The notes under the pieces were generated by a model. It was not told the origin of the DNA, did not search any database, and saw only the letters and a list, made by a program, of their open reading frames with translations. Position numbers and translations under genes: made by a program. A DNA stretch of 64,000 bases. It comes from Candidatus Microthrix parvicella Bio17-1 (GTDB taxonomy: Bacteria > Actinomycetota > Acidimicrobiia > Acidimicrobiales > Microtrichaceae). Below, one piece after another: positions 8,412 to 15,157 of this stretch. The stretch covers positions 186,001 through 250,000 of the forward strand of contig NZ_AMPG01000002.1 in assembly GCF_000299415.1 (NCBI RefSeq), read 5' to 3'. Within the stretch, counting starts at the first letter, position 1. Every line of letters starts with the position of its first letter.

Positions 8412-9346
8412 TGGCCGACTTCGCCGCCATGGCCGACGACTACCTGCGAACCCGCCGGGCACTGGGCTACAAGCTCGTTGAGCAGGGCCGACTGCTCGGA
8501 CAGTTCGTCGAGTTCCTCGCTGTCGAACAAGCCGAGCGGGTGACCATCGACCTCGCGGTGAGATGGGCACGCCTGCCCGTGGATACCAACCCGGTCTGGT
8601 GGAACGAACGGCTCTGCATCGTCCGGGGTTTCACCCGCTACCTGAGCGCCTTTGACCCCGCCACCGAGGTGCCCCCAACCGGACTCATGCCGCCTGGCCG
8701 ACGTCGGATCACCCCGTATCTGTTCACCGAAGCGGACCTCGACGCCCTCCTCGAAGCGGCCGGGCAGCTCACCGCCGGTCTGCGGGCGGACACTTACCAG
8801 ACCCTCATCGGCCTGTTATCGGTCTCCGGGATGCGCGTCGGGGAGACCGCCGGGCTGGACCGGGCTGACATCGACTGGGACCACGCTCTGCTCACCATTC
8901 GTAACACCAAGTTCGGCAAGTCCCGCCAGATCCCTCTGCACCCAACCACCATGACCGCACTCGAGGGCTACGCCCGACGACGAGATGTTCTGCTGGCCGC
9001 GAGGGCGAAGCCAACAGGGCCGAGCTTCTTCGTGCCCAGCACCGGCACCCGTCTGATCCCGGGCCGGGTCGGCGCCAACATCGGGTCCCTCATCCGTGAG
9101 GTCGGTCTGTGGAATACGGGCACCAGCCGGCCTCCGAGGGCACACGATCTCCGCCACAGCTTCGCTGTGCGGACCCTGCTCGGCTGGTATCGCGCCGGGC
9201 TCGATGTGAACCGCCGGTTGCCGCTGCTGTCCACCTACCTCGGTCACGTCGAGCCCGCCAACACCTACTGGTATCTCCATGCCGCCCCCGAACTGATGGC
9301 CCTCGCAGCCCAACGGCGCGACCAAAACCAGGAGACCCGGCCATGA
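8411..9346 (+). CDS. RIT tyrosine recombinase B
   Basis: The middle recombinase has 311 residues. The start is ATG at 8411, sharing one base with the stop of gene A; longer frames reaching into gene A are unlikely. The core-binding domain (5-110) is followed by the catalytic domain with Arg in VSGMRVGE, a Lys hairpin (TKFGKSRQIPL), HDLRH, LGHVEPANTYWY and a tyrosine in that last segment. It ends four bases after the start of gene C (ATGA overlap), so the trio is one translation unit. Confidence 0.87.
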   Translation: MADFAAMADDYLRTRRALGYKLVEQGRLLGQFVEFLAVEQAERVTIDLAVRWARLPVDTNPVWWNERLCIVRGFTRYLSAFDPATEVPPTGLMPPGRRRITPYLFTEADLDALLEAAGQLTAGLRADTYQTLIGLLSVSGMRVGETAGLDRADIDWDHALLTIRNTKFGKSRQIPLHPTTMTALEGYARRRDVLLAARAKPTGPSFFVPSTGTRLIPGRVGANIGSLIREVGLWNTGTSRPPRAHDLRHSFAVRTLLGWYRAGLDVNRRLPLLSTYLGHVEPANTYWYLHAAPELMALAAQRRDQNQETRP

Positions 9347-10332
9347 CCCGGCTCGCCCCGCTGCTGGAGGAGTTCTTCACCGACCGCCTCATCAACCAAC
9401 GACATGTGAGCCCGAACACGATCGCCGCCTACCGCGACACGTTCCGGCTGCTGGTGGTCTTCACCCACGACACGCTCGGCACCCAACCCTGCGATCTGGA
9501 CCTCGCCGACCTCGACGCCACCGTCATCGGCGGGTTCCTCACCCACCTCGAGACCGAACGCGGAGTGGGCATCCGGACCCGCAACGCCCGGCTGACCGCC
9601 ATCCGGTCGCTGTTCCAGTTCGCCTCATACCGCCACCCCGAACACGGGGCGACCATCAGCCGTGTGCTGTCCATCCCACCCAAACGGACCGAGCGGGCCA
9701 TCGTCACGTTCCTCACCAAAGACGAGATCCAGGCCCTCCTCGACGCCCCCGACCCCAGCACCCGGCTCGGCCGACGCGACCGCGCCGTCCTCGCCCTGGA
9801 CATCCAAACAGGGCTACGTGTCTCCGAACTCGTCGGACTCACCCGCGGTGACATCGAACTCGGCACCGGAGCCCACGTTCGCTGCCACGGCAAAGGACGC
9901 AAAGACCGCATCACCCCGCTCAACGAACCCACCCGACAACTCATCGGGCACTGGCTCGACGAACACCCCGGCACACCGTCGGACCCACTCTTCACCGGCC
10001 CGGCCGGCAAAGCGCTCACCCGTGACGCCATCCGTCGGGTCCTTGACCGTCACATCACCACCGCCACCACCAACTGCCCGTCGCTGGCAGCCAAGAACAT
10101 CACCCCACACACGCTTCGTCACACCTGCGCCATGGGACTCCTCCAAGCCGGCGTCGACCTTGCCGTCATCGCCCTCTGGCTCGGCCACGAAGACATACGC
10201 ACCACCCAGATCTACCTCCACGCCGACCTCCGCCTGAAAGAACAAGCTCTCGACCGCACCACCCCACCGAACACACCCGACGGCCGCTACCAGCCCCCGG
10301 ACCCGCTCCTCGCGTTCCTCGAATCCCTGTGA
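9343..10332 (+). CDS. RIT tyrosine recombinase C
   Basis: This 329-residue XerC/D-like recombinase starts with ATG at 9343 inside the ATGA overlap with gene B. The core-binding domain spans about 1-110. The catalytic residues are Arg (TGLRVSELV), Lys (GKGRKDRITPL), His-x-x-Arg (HTLRH), His (LGHED) and Tyr (TTQIYLHAD). Its stop at 10330-10332 overlaps the first bases of the right inverted repeat. All catalytic positions are filled, so the RIT element may still be able to move. Confidence 0.88.
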   Translation: MTRLAPLLEEFFTDRLINQRHVSPNTIAAYRDTFRLLVVFTHDTLGTQPCDLDLADLDATVIGGFLTHLETERGVGIRTRNARLTAIRSLFQFASYRHPEHGATISRVLSIPPKRTERAIVTFLTKDEIQALLDAPDPSTRLGRRDRAVLALDIQTGLRVSELVGLTRGDIELGTGAHVRCHGKGRKDRITPLNEPTRQLIGHWLDEHPGTPSDPLFTGPAGKALTRDAIRRVLDRHITTATTNCPSLAAKNITPHTLRHTCAMGLLQAGVDLAVIALWLGHEDIRTTQIYLHADLRLKEQALDRTTPPNTPDGRYQPPDPLLAFLESL

Positions 10333-10422
10333 CTATGTGGACTCCCTCAAGCCGTTCACCGCCACCCGCCAGCAACCCAGACGGCCCGCTCCACATAACC
10401 GCGGGGGCCACATATTGGTTCC
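10331..10422 (-). repeat. Right 92-bp inverted repeat of the RIT element
   Basis: Exact complement of 7039-7130. Its outer end is GGTTCC, where istA coding sequence resumes at 10423. Confidence 0.9.
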
Positions 10423-11578
10423 AGTGGGATTACGGCGATGGGCCGGTCGTGTGCGGTGAGAAGTCGGTCCTGTTTTGTGGCTGGTTGGCGTGGTGTCGGT
10501 TCCGGGTGGTGATCCCGCTTCGTGACAAGCGTTTACCGACGATCATCGGGGCGTTGGATCGGGCGTTCCGGCTGTTGGGTGGCGCCCCGACCTATGCGTT
10601 GACTGACAACGAAAAGACGGTGACCGAACGCCATATCGCGGCGTTGCCTGTTCGGAACCCGAAGATCGTCTCCGCCGCGGTGTATTACGGGGTGACAATC
10701 GCGACGTGTGTCCCGTTCGACCCCGAATCGAAGGGCGGCTCGGAGGCGACCGTCAAGATCGCGAAGGCCGACCTGGTCCCCTCTGAGGCGAACCTCCGCG
10801 ACGAATACGACTCGTGGGAAGCCCTCGAGTCGGCGTGTGTGGCGTTCATGGACAAGGTCAACAACCGTGTCCACACGGTCACCCGCCGCCGTCCGGTCGA
10901 CATGCTCGCTGAGGAACAAGCCAAGTTGCATCGGATCCCTCAGGAGCCTTACACGGTCGCGTTTGGTGAATCGAGGAGCGTGTCGTGGTCCTCGACGATC
11001 CAGTTCCGTGGGGCCCGCTATTCGGTCCCCCACACCCTCTGCGACAGCCGGGTGTGGGTGCGCCTGTCTGGCGACGTGCTGGTGATCGTCCACGTTGGCG
11101 ACGACGGGCCAACCGAGGTCGCACGACACCTGGTCGTTCACGCCGGGCAGGCGTCGATCGTTGATGCTCACTATCCGGAACGCAAAGACCCGACCGACCG
11201 GCAACCGAAGGCGACGAACCGGCACGAGGAAGCGTTCCTCGCCATCGGCGAAGGCGCCAAAACATGGCTGGTTGAGGCCGCCACTGTCGGGGCACGCCAG
11301 ATCGAACCGACGATGGCCCAAGCAGTCGAGTTGTGCGCAGCAACGGACCGCACACGCGTTGACGAGGCCCTCGGTCTCGCCGGCCTCGCAGGCCGGTTCG
11401 GGATCGACGACCTCAACTCGATCCTGACCACCACCAGAAGAGAACCCCGGCGGGCCAACCCCGCCCACTCGCTTCAGAACGGCACCAGAGCCTGGTCACA
11501 ACTCGGTCAACCCCAAAGCGACCACCGCCCCAACAACCCCAACCCCAGCCTGAACGGCAACGGGAACGGGGGCCAGCC

Positions 11579-11866
11579 ATGAGGGGACCATCATCGACAT
11601 CGTCCACACCCGACGGAGATCAGGTTGTTCTCGAGGCGGCCGATGCCGCCGAGCTCGGCGGGCTCCTCGCCGGCCTCGCCGGCTGGATCGCGGATGGACA
11701 TGCGGGCTTCCAGAACATGGGCTTCCACGTCAGCATGACTCTCAACCTCGACTACACCGGAGGGCTCGGCGACCTCGACGCTGTCTTCAGAGTCCTCGAC
11801 AACTGGGTCGAGCGGCTGAACCCGCCGGCCGTGACGGTCAGAACAACACACAGGAGATGGTCATGA
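11579..11866 (+). CDS. 95-aa accessory protein between istA and istB
   Basis: An ATG overlaps the istA stop (ATGA), and the stop at 11864-11866 lies just inside istB. The small gene is therefore translationally coupled on both sides. The product has an acidic, alanine/leucine-rich N-terminal half and a central 'FHVSMTLNLDYTG' strand-like segment. No family is recognised. Classical IS21 elements carry only istA and istB, so an extra gene is unusual; coupling on both sides argues that it is translated. Function unknown. Confidence 0.6.
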   Translation: MRGPSSTSSTPDGDQVVLEAADAAELGGLLAGLAGWIADGHAGFQNMGFHVSMTLNLDYTGGLGDLDAVFRVLDNWVERLNPPAVTVRTTHRRWS

Positions 11867-12639
11867 ACGGTCCGATCCCCCAAGCGGTCACCGACGAGAT
11901 CACCGCCCTGTGCCGCCGTCTCCGGCTGCGTTACATCCGAGAGCAATCTCCCGACGTGCTCCTCACCGCGAAAGCCCAACGCTGGGACCCAGCCGAAACA
12001 CTCCGGGTCCTCCTCCAAGCAGAAGCCGAGGGACGGAACCGGTCAACCATCGAGCACCACCGCAAAGCCGCCCGGTTCCCAGCAGGGAAAACGTTCGACG
12101 CCTGGCAGGCCGAACGGTCCTCGGTTCCGGTCCCAACCCAGAACGCCCTCCAAAGCCTGGAATGGGTTGACCGTCACGAGAACCTCGTGATCTGCGGGCC
12201 GTCAGGCACCGGCAAGTCCCACCTCTGCGAAGCACTCGGACAATCTGCTGTCGACCACGGCCGCAACGTCCGCTGGTTCAACATCGAAGACCTCGGCGCG
12301 CTCGTCCGCTCACACCGCATCGATGACACCATCACCAAAGCCCTCAAACCGGTCCTCCGGGCCGATCTGATCATTGTTGATGACATCGGCCTGTTGCCGG
12401 TCTCCAGCGACGCAGCCGAAGGCCTCTACAGGCTCATCGACGCCGCCTACGAGAACACCAGCGTCGCTGTCAGCTCAAACCTTCACCCCTCAGGCTTCGA
12501 CCAGCTCATGGACGAAACGATCGCCAGCCCCCTCGTTGACCGGCTCCTCCACCACGCCCACGTCATCGTCACCCAAGGCGAATCGATCCGACTCGAAGAC
12601 GCACTCAACGGAAAGGGGGTGGAGCCCCTGACCAAATGA
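11857..12639 (+). CDS. istB: IS21 helper ATPase IstB
   Basis: IstB is the AAA+ partner of IstA, which loads on DNA and activates strand transfer. The 260-aa protein has an N-terminal helical adaptor region (1-85), Walker A in GPSGTGKSHL, Walker B in LIIVDDIGLLP and a conserved sensor segment (SVAVSSNLHP), as in the IstB/DnaC-like family. ATG at 11857 follows a GGAG; a second ATG two codons on is also possible. It is intact and full length. Confidence 0.93.
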   Translation: MVMNGPIPQAVTDEITALCRRLRLRYIREQSPDVLLTAKAQRWDPAETLRVLLQAEAEGRNRSTIEHHRKAARFPAGKTFDAWQAERSSVPVPTQNALQSLEWVDRHENLVICGPSGTGKSHLCEALGQSAVDHGRNVRWFNIEDLGALVRSHRIDDTITKALKPVLRADLIIVDDIGLLPVSSDAAEGLYRLIDAAYENTSVAVSSNLHPSGFDQLMDETIASPLVDRLLHHAHVIVTQGESIRLEDALNGKGVEPLTK

Positions 12640-12672
12640 CCGGGGAAACACCCGGCCACCCTTGGGGAATCC

Positions 12673-12757
12673 CCATGGCCGCCCCCGGGGACAACACCCG
12701 ACCGCCCACGGGGAAACCACCTGGCCACCTACAGGGAAACCCTCATGGCCATTGACA
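12673..12757 (-). repeat. Right terminal repeat region of the IS21 element
   Basis: Complement of the left end with interspersed mismatches; ends in TTGACA at 12757. Short GGGGAAAC-type blocks recur every 25-30 bp (near 12643, 12711 and 12734), as expected for repeated transposase sites. Confidence 0.75.
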
Positions 12758-13004
12758 CAAAGTCGAGACGCTCTCCCCCGTCGGTGCGGGCGGGTAACGC
12801 CAGGCCAACCCCACGCTTCGGGGTAGCCCCTCTGGAGGAGACAGGCTTGAAGGGCCGCAAAGAATCGGATCGACACTTTCGCTCGCGTTGCGACTGCGCT
12901 CGATCGGCACTTGATGCTGTCGTTCCCCCGTGAGATCCCGGATCAGATGACCGACGCCGCACGGGTTGCCTGAAAGCCTGGGACGCACCCTTGTCCCTGT
13001 AGAT

Positions 13005-13056
13005 CGTCGGGCTCATAACCCGAAGGTCGCAGGTTCAAATCCTGCCCCCGCCACCA
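13005..13056 (+). repeat. tRNA-Met 3'-half duplicate, attachment-site copy 2
   Basis: From the anticodon stem (CGTCGGG, CAT anticodon) to CCA this is a canonical elongator tRNA-Met 3' half, with all T-arm and acceptor positions standard. The upstream bases do not form a tRNA 5' half. It shares 48 bases with copy 3 (two differences) and copy 1 (three differences). Confidence 0.85.
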
Positions 13057-13127
13057 ACTGAAATCCTTGGAACGAGGCCCTTTTCGACACTTCGAGGAGG
13101 GCCTCTTCCATGCCCAGACGACCAGAT

Positions 13128-13148
13128 TTCTACTGTTTTTTCTACTGT
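13128..13148. promoter_or_regulatory. Paired TTCTACTGT repeats, probable integrase arm-type sites
   Basis: TTCTACTGT occurs at 13128-13136 and 13140-13148 (12-bp period). The same pair with the same period occurs at 21958-21978, beside att copy 3. Matching repeat pairs at both ends of one island are what arm-type sites of its integrase would look like. Confidence 0.55.
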
Positions 13149-13228
13149 GCGGTCTGGGATCCGCAACGCGGCCTCGGTACGCAGCGACACGGGACGGGAT
13201 CTCGACCCCTCGTGGTGGTGTCGCCGAG

Positions 13229-14323
13229 CTACCCGTGTCGGCGGCCTGATCGCAGTACCGGCAGCCTTGGGGGTCGATCTTCGGGTTGTGGAGGCGTATG
13301 GTCGAAAGTGCAGCGCCAGATTCCCGCCGGACGTCGCGGGATCGCCGGCCTCGTTCGCTGCTCGATGTCCCCATCCGGTTCGATCCGAAGGGGACGCTGA
13401 TGCGCGGAACCATCCAGAAGAAGGGCAAGAAGTGGTACGCCGTTGTGTACGACGGCGTGAATCCGGCGACGGGCGAGTACCGGCGCCGGTGGGTGCAGGC
13501 GGGCACGCGGCGCGGCGATGCAGAGAAGCTGCTCGCGGAGTTGGTGAAGCGCGCCCACCGGGGCGAGACCGTGGTGAGCGAGAAGCTCACGCTCGGGAAG
13601 TACCTGACCGAGCGGTGGCTGCCGGTGCAGGAGGCACGGCTTCACGCGCAGGCTGTACCAGCCGTAGTAGGCGACGTAGAGGCCGGCGACACCCAGGAGG
13701 ACTGCGGCGACGCGTTTCATGTGCGGGGTGACCCGACGCATGTGACGGACCACTGTTTCACGTGCGAGCGAGACGGCGAGAGTGAGGACGGTCAGGATCA
13801 AACCCATGCCGCAGGCGTAGGCGACGAAGTGAAGGATGCCGACTCCGATGCTGCCCGTGGTCAGGCTGGTGGTTACGGCCGCGAGGAACAACGGGATGGT
13901 GCACGTCAGTGACACGAACGCGTACGAGACTCCGAACAGGAAGACTTCTCGGTGCGCTCGTGATCGAGGGCCCCGGCGAGCCCATGGGTTGGGCATGTTC
14001 AGCTCGCGACCGCGGAACAGCCAGATGGAGAGCAGCACCATTGCGGCGCCGAGCGCGATCGACAGCCACGGCAACCGGGACACCAGGCTGCTGGCCGTGA
14101 GTTGGATCATGAGGCCGACGACGAGGAACACGGCGACGAAGCCCGCGGTCAATACGGCAACTACGGTAAGAGCACGCAGCACACCGCGGTGCGCCGTGGT
14201 GGATTCCTGATCGGAGGCAACGAAGTAGGCCACCCACGCAGGCAACATGGCGAACCCGCACGGGTTGAACACCGCCACCATGCCGAGGCCGAAGACGTAG
14301 CCGAGGGCCAGCCCGCTGTTCAC
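13229..14323 (-). CDS. ccdA: CcdA-like thiol-disulfide transmembrane protein, C-terminus replaced
   Basis: CcdA-family proteins carry electrons across the membrane to extracytoplasmic thioredoxins. From GTG at 14323 the product shows about six hydrophobic segments, a first-helix 'FNPCGFAMLPAW' and a second Cys in 'LTCTIPLFLA', the usual redox pair of the family. Authentic sequence ends near 'YVAYYGWYSLRV' (about 13650). The following 140 residues to 13229 are the antisense of an integrase gene and are not part of the family. The protein is therefore a 3'-truncated fusion at a recombination junction. CcdA genes often accompany metal-resistance operons in actinobacteria, as here. Confidence 0.8.
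   Translation of the reverse strand: MNSGLALGYVFGLGMVAVFNPCGFAMLPAWVAYFVASDQESTTAHRGVLRALTVVAVLTAGFVAVFLVVGLMIQLTASSLVSRLPWLSIALGAAMVLLSIWLFRGRELNMPNPWARRGPRSRAHREVFLFGVSYAFVSLTCTIPLFLAAVTTSLTTGSIGVGILHFVAYACGMGLILTVLTLAVSLARETVVRHMRRVTPHMKRVAAVLLGVAGLYVAYYGWYSLRVKPCLLHRQPPLGQVLPERELLAHHGLAPVGALHQLREQLLCIAAPRARLHPPAPVLARRRIHAVVHNGVPLLALLLDGSAHQRPLRIEPDGDIEQRTRPAIPRRPAGIWRCTFDHTPPQPEDRPPRLPVLRSGRRHG
13400..13642 (+). pseudogene. Truncated tyrosine integrase of island 2 (N-terminal domain only)
   Basis: About 80 codons from ATG at 13400 match the N-terminal arm-binding domain of actinobacterial phage/ICE integrases: MRGTIQKKGKKWYAVVYDG, then 'RRRWVQAGTRRGDAEKLL', then LTLGKYLTERWLP at the start of the core-binding domain. 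After about 13640 the sequence is the antisense of a ccdA gene, and the frame continues without integrase character. The catalytic domain is missing, so island 2 cannot excise using this gene. Its position next to att copy 2 and the arm-like repeats fits the original integrase of island 2. Confidence 0.8.
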
Positions 14324-14351
14324 CGCCGGGGCCGATCCGTCGCGTCCTGCG

Positions 14352-14687
14352 TCATGGGGATTCGTAGCGCGGGCACAGTTCTACGGCGTTGCCGGTGACA
14401 GCTAGCAACTGCTCTGCTGCCTGGACGACGACGAGCACCTCCGGTGTCGCTATCCGGTAGAACACTTGACGTCCTTCGGGGCGGTCCTCGACCAATCCGC
14501 ACTCCTTGAGGCATGCCAGGTGTCCGGAGATGTTGCCTTGTGATCCATCGAGGCGTCTTACGAGGTCGACGACGCGCAGCTCACCGGGGACTAGTTCGAG
14601 CAGGATGGCAAGACGCGTGCGGTCTGCGAAACCTCGGAACAGTTTCGTGGCGAGCTCAATCTCGGTGGCCTTCTCGGCGGTGGTCAT
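14352..14687 (-). CDS. CmtR-like ArsR/SmtB-family metal-sensing repressor
   Basis: The 111-aa winged-helix protein has the CmtR cysteine pattern: Cys59 and Cys63 in the recognition helix (HLACLKECGLV) and Cys105 near the C-terminus (AVELCPRY). In mycobacterial CmtR these three residues bind Cd(II) or Pb(II), which releases the operator. The start is ATG at 14687, facing a strong dyad at 14701-14736. It is followed on the same strand by the ccdA fusion 28 bp later, probably one operon. By analogy it represses its own operon and perhaps the divergent ATPase operon. Confidence 0.88.
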   Translation of the reverse strand: MTTAEKATEIELATKLFRGFADRTRLAILLELVPGELRVVDLVRRLDGSQGNISGHLACLKECGLVEDRPEGRQVFYRIATPEVLVVVQAAEQLLAVTGNAVELCPRYESP

Positions 14688-14700
14688 GACCTACCCAATT

Positions 14701-14736
14701 CATTGGTGTGGACGGATGGATCCGTGTACACCAATG
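14701..14736. promoter_or_regulatory. 36-bp nested palindrome, operator of the CmtR-like repressor
   Basis: Outer arms CATTGGTGT (14701-14709) and ACACCAATG (14728-14736) enclose inner arms ACGGAT and ATCCGT (14712-14725). Only two symmetric positions mismatch. It lies 14 bp upstream of the repressor start, as expected for an ArsR-family operator. Confidence 0.75.
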
Positions 14737-14756
14737 ATTCTAGGTCAGGTGTTGAG

Positions 14757-14987
14757 TATGGTTCGCAACAGCACTTGTGAAGTACGAACTGGATGTGTGT
14801 GGTCCCAGCCGTCCGCCATGCCTCGGTCACGGTTCGAGTAGTCGCCAGGTCTGGCGGCGCCAAGACCGCGCCTTTCGGGTTCATCGGCTCGGGCACATGC
14901 TCGAGACCACAGTTGACACCTCGGTAGTCGCCGCTATCATCGCTTGGTGCCGATAGATACCGATTCCAAGTGCAGCGAGGTGCTTTG
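14757..14987. other. Spacer between the divergent ArsR and ATPase transcription units
   Basis: No gene supported. A short cysteine-containing minus-strand frame (14684-14896) overlaps the operator and lacks any recognisable family. The stretch holds the promoter at 14913-14940 and a dyad at 14943-14970. Confidence 0.4.
14913..14940 (+). promoter_or_regulatory. Promoter of the metal ATPase operon
   Basis: TTGACA (14913-14918), 16-bp spacer, TATCAT (14935-14940). It points toward the ArsR relic and the ATPase. CTTGG...CCAAG (14943-14947 and 14966-14970) directly downstream is a candidate operator. Confidence 0.6.
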
Positions 14988-15157
14988 ATGGTGGATGTCG
15001 CCGGATGTGCAGCTGGTCGCCAAGCTGTTTCGGGGGTTCGCAGGTCCGATACGTCTGGCCATCCGCGTCAGCTCGACGGCGGTGAGTTGCGGGTGACTGA
15101 TCTGCTGGCGTGTTCGGGTGACGGTCTTTCTCTGTCTCGCGAGACTGGTGGTCCGCG
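14988..15157 (+). pseudogene. Decayed second ArsR-family regulator
   Basis: The frame at about 15004-15080 reads DVQLVAKLFRGFAGPIRLAI, closely matching 'LATKLFRGFADRTRLAI' of the CmtR-like repressor 300 bp away. The match then jumps frame to 'QLDGGELRVTDLLACSGD' (from about 15070), which corresponds to the next part of the same fold. Frameshifts and loss of the recognition helix make it a relic. It sits where the original regulator of the ATPase operon would be, so that operon may now depend on the neighbouring repressor. Confidence 0.7.

Larger units (their letters stand above)
7021..10422 (+). mobile_element. Recombinase-in-trio (RIT) element inserted in istA
   Basis: The element contains three consecutive, overlapping tyrosine recombinase genes (7200-8411, 8411-9346, 9343-10332). 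It is bounded by perfect 92-bp inverted repeats (7039-7130 and 10331-10422). GGTTCC occurs immediately before the element (7015-7020) and as its last six bases (10417-10422), so it may be a core or target sequence. Three tandem tyrosine recombinases with long inverted repeats define RIT elements. Here the host gene junction is preserved in frame, so the boundaries can be set to the base. Confidence 0.88.
6636..11582 (+). pseudogene. istA: IS21 transposase IstA, split by a RIT element
   Basis: The first part (6636-7020) starts with ATG after an AGGAGG ribosome site at 6621-6626. It encodes an N-terminal helix-turn-helix (SAGQLCGVDHHTVRRYVK) and the start of the linker. The coding sequence stops at 7021 and resumes at 10423 with the DDE integrase core (FQWDYGDG, then a conserved 'TDNE', then an EATV segment) and the C-terminal domain to 11582. 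The insertion, 7021-10422, is 3402 bp, a multiple of three. Removing it joins TTC-C to AG exactly in frame, giving an uninterrupted transposase of about 515 residues. The protein is disrupted now but restorable by precise excision. Confidence 0.88.
6449..12757 (+). mobile_element. IS21-family insertion sequence carrying a nested RIT element
   Basis: The ends are imperfect inverted repeats over roughly 85 bp. Starting from TGTCAA at 6449, and from its complement ending at 12757, both ends share CATGAG, GTAGGTGGCC, TTCCCCG, GGGCGGTC and TTGTCCCCGGG at matching distances. Such multiple terminal repeats and TG...CA ends fit IS21 elements. Inside are istA (split), a small ORF and istB. The net length without the nested element is about 2.9 kb. 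No clear target duplication is visible next to either end, so one flank may have been altered after insertion. Confidence 0.85.
12758..13399. other. Intergenic junction of the two islands
   Basis: No convincing gene. From left to right it holds the probable upstream region of the island-1 integrase (cut off by the IS), att copy 2 at 13005-13056 and a pair of TTCTACTGT repeats at 13128-13148. A weak hairpin (ACCCCACGCTTCGGGGT, near 12808) could be a minor terminator. Confidence 0.5.

Noticed and set aside
6449-12757. Target-site duplication of the IS21 element
   Set aside because: Flanking bases (left ...GACGCCG, right CAAAGTC...) do not match over 4-8 bp in any register tried.
14684-14896. 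70-aa Cys-rich minus-strand peptide (HKCCCEPY)
   Set aside because: It overlaps the ArsR operator and start codon and has no family or ribosome site.
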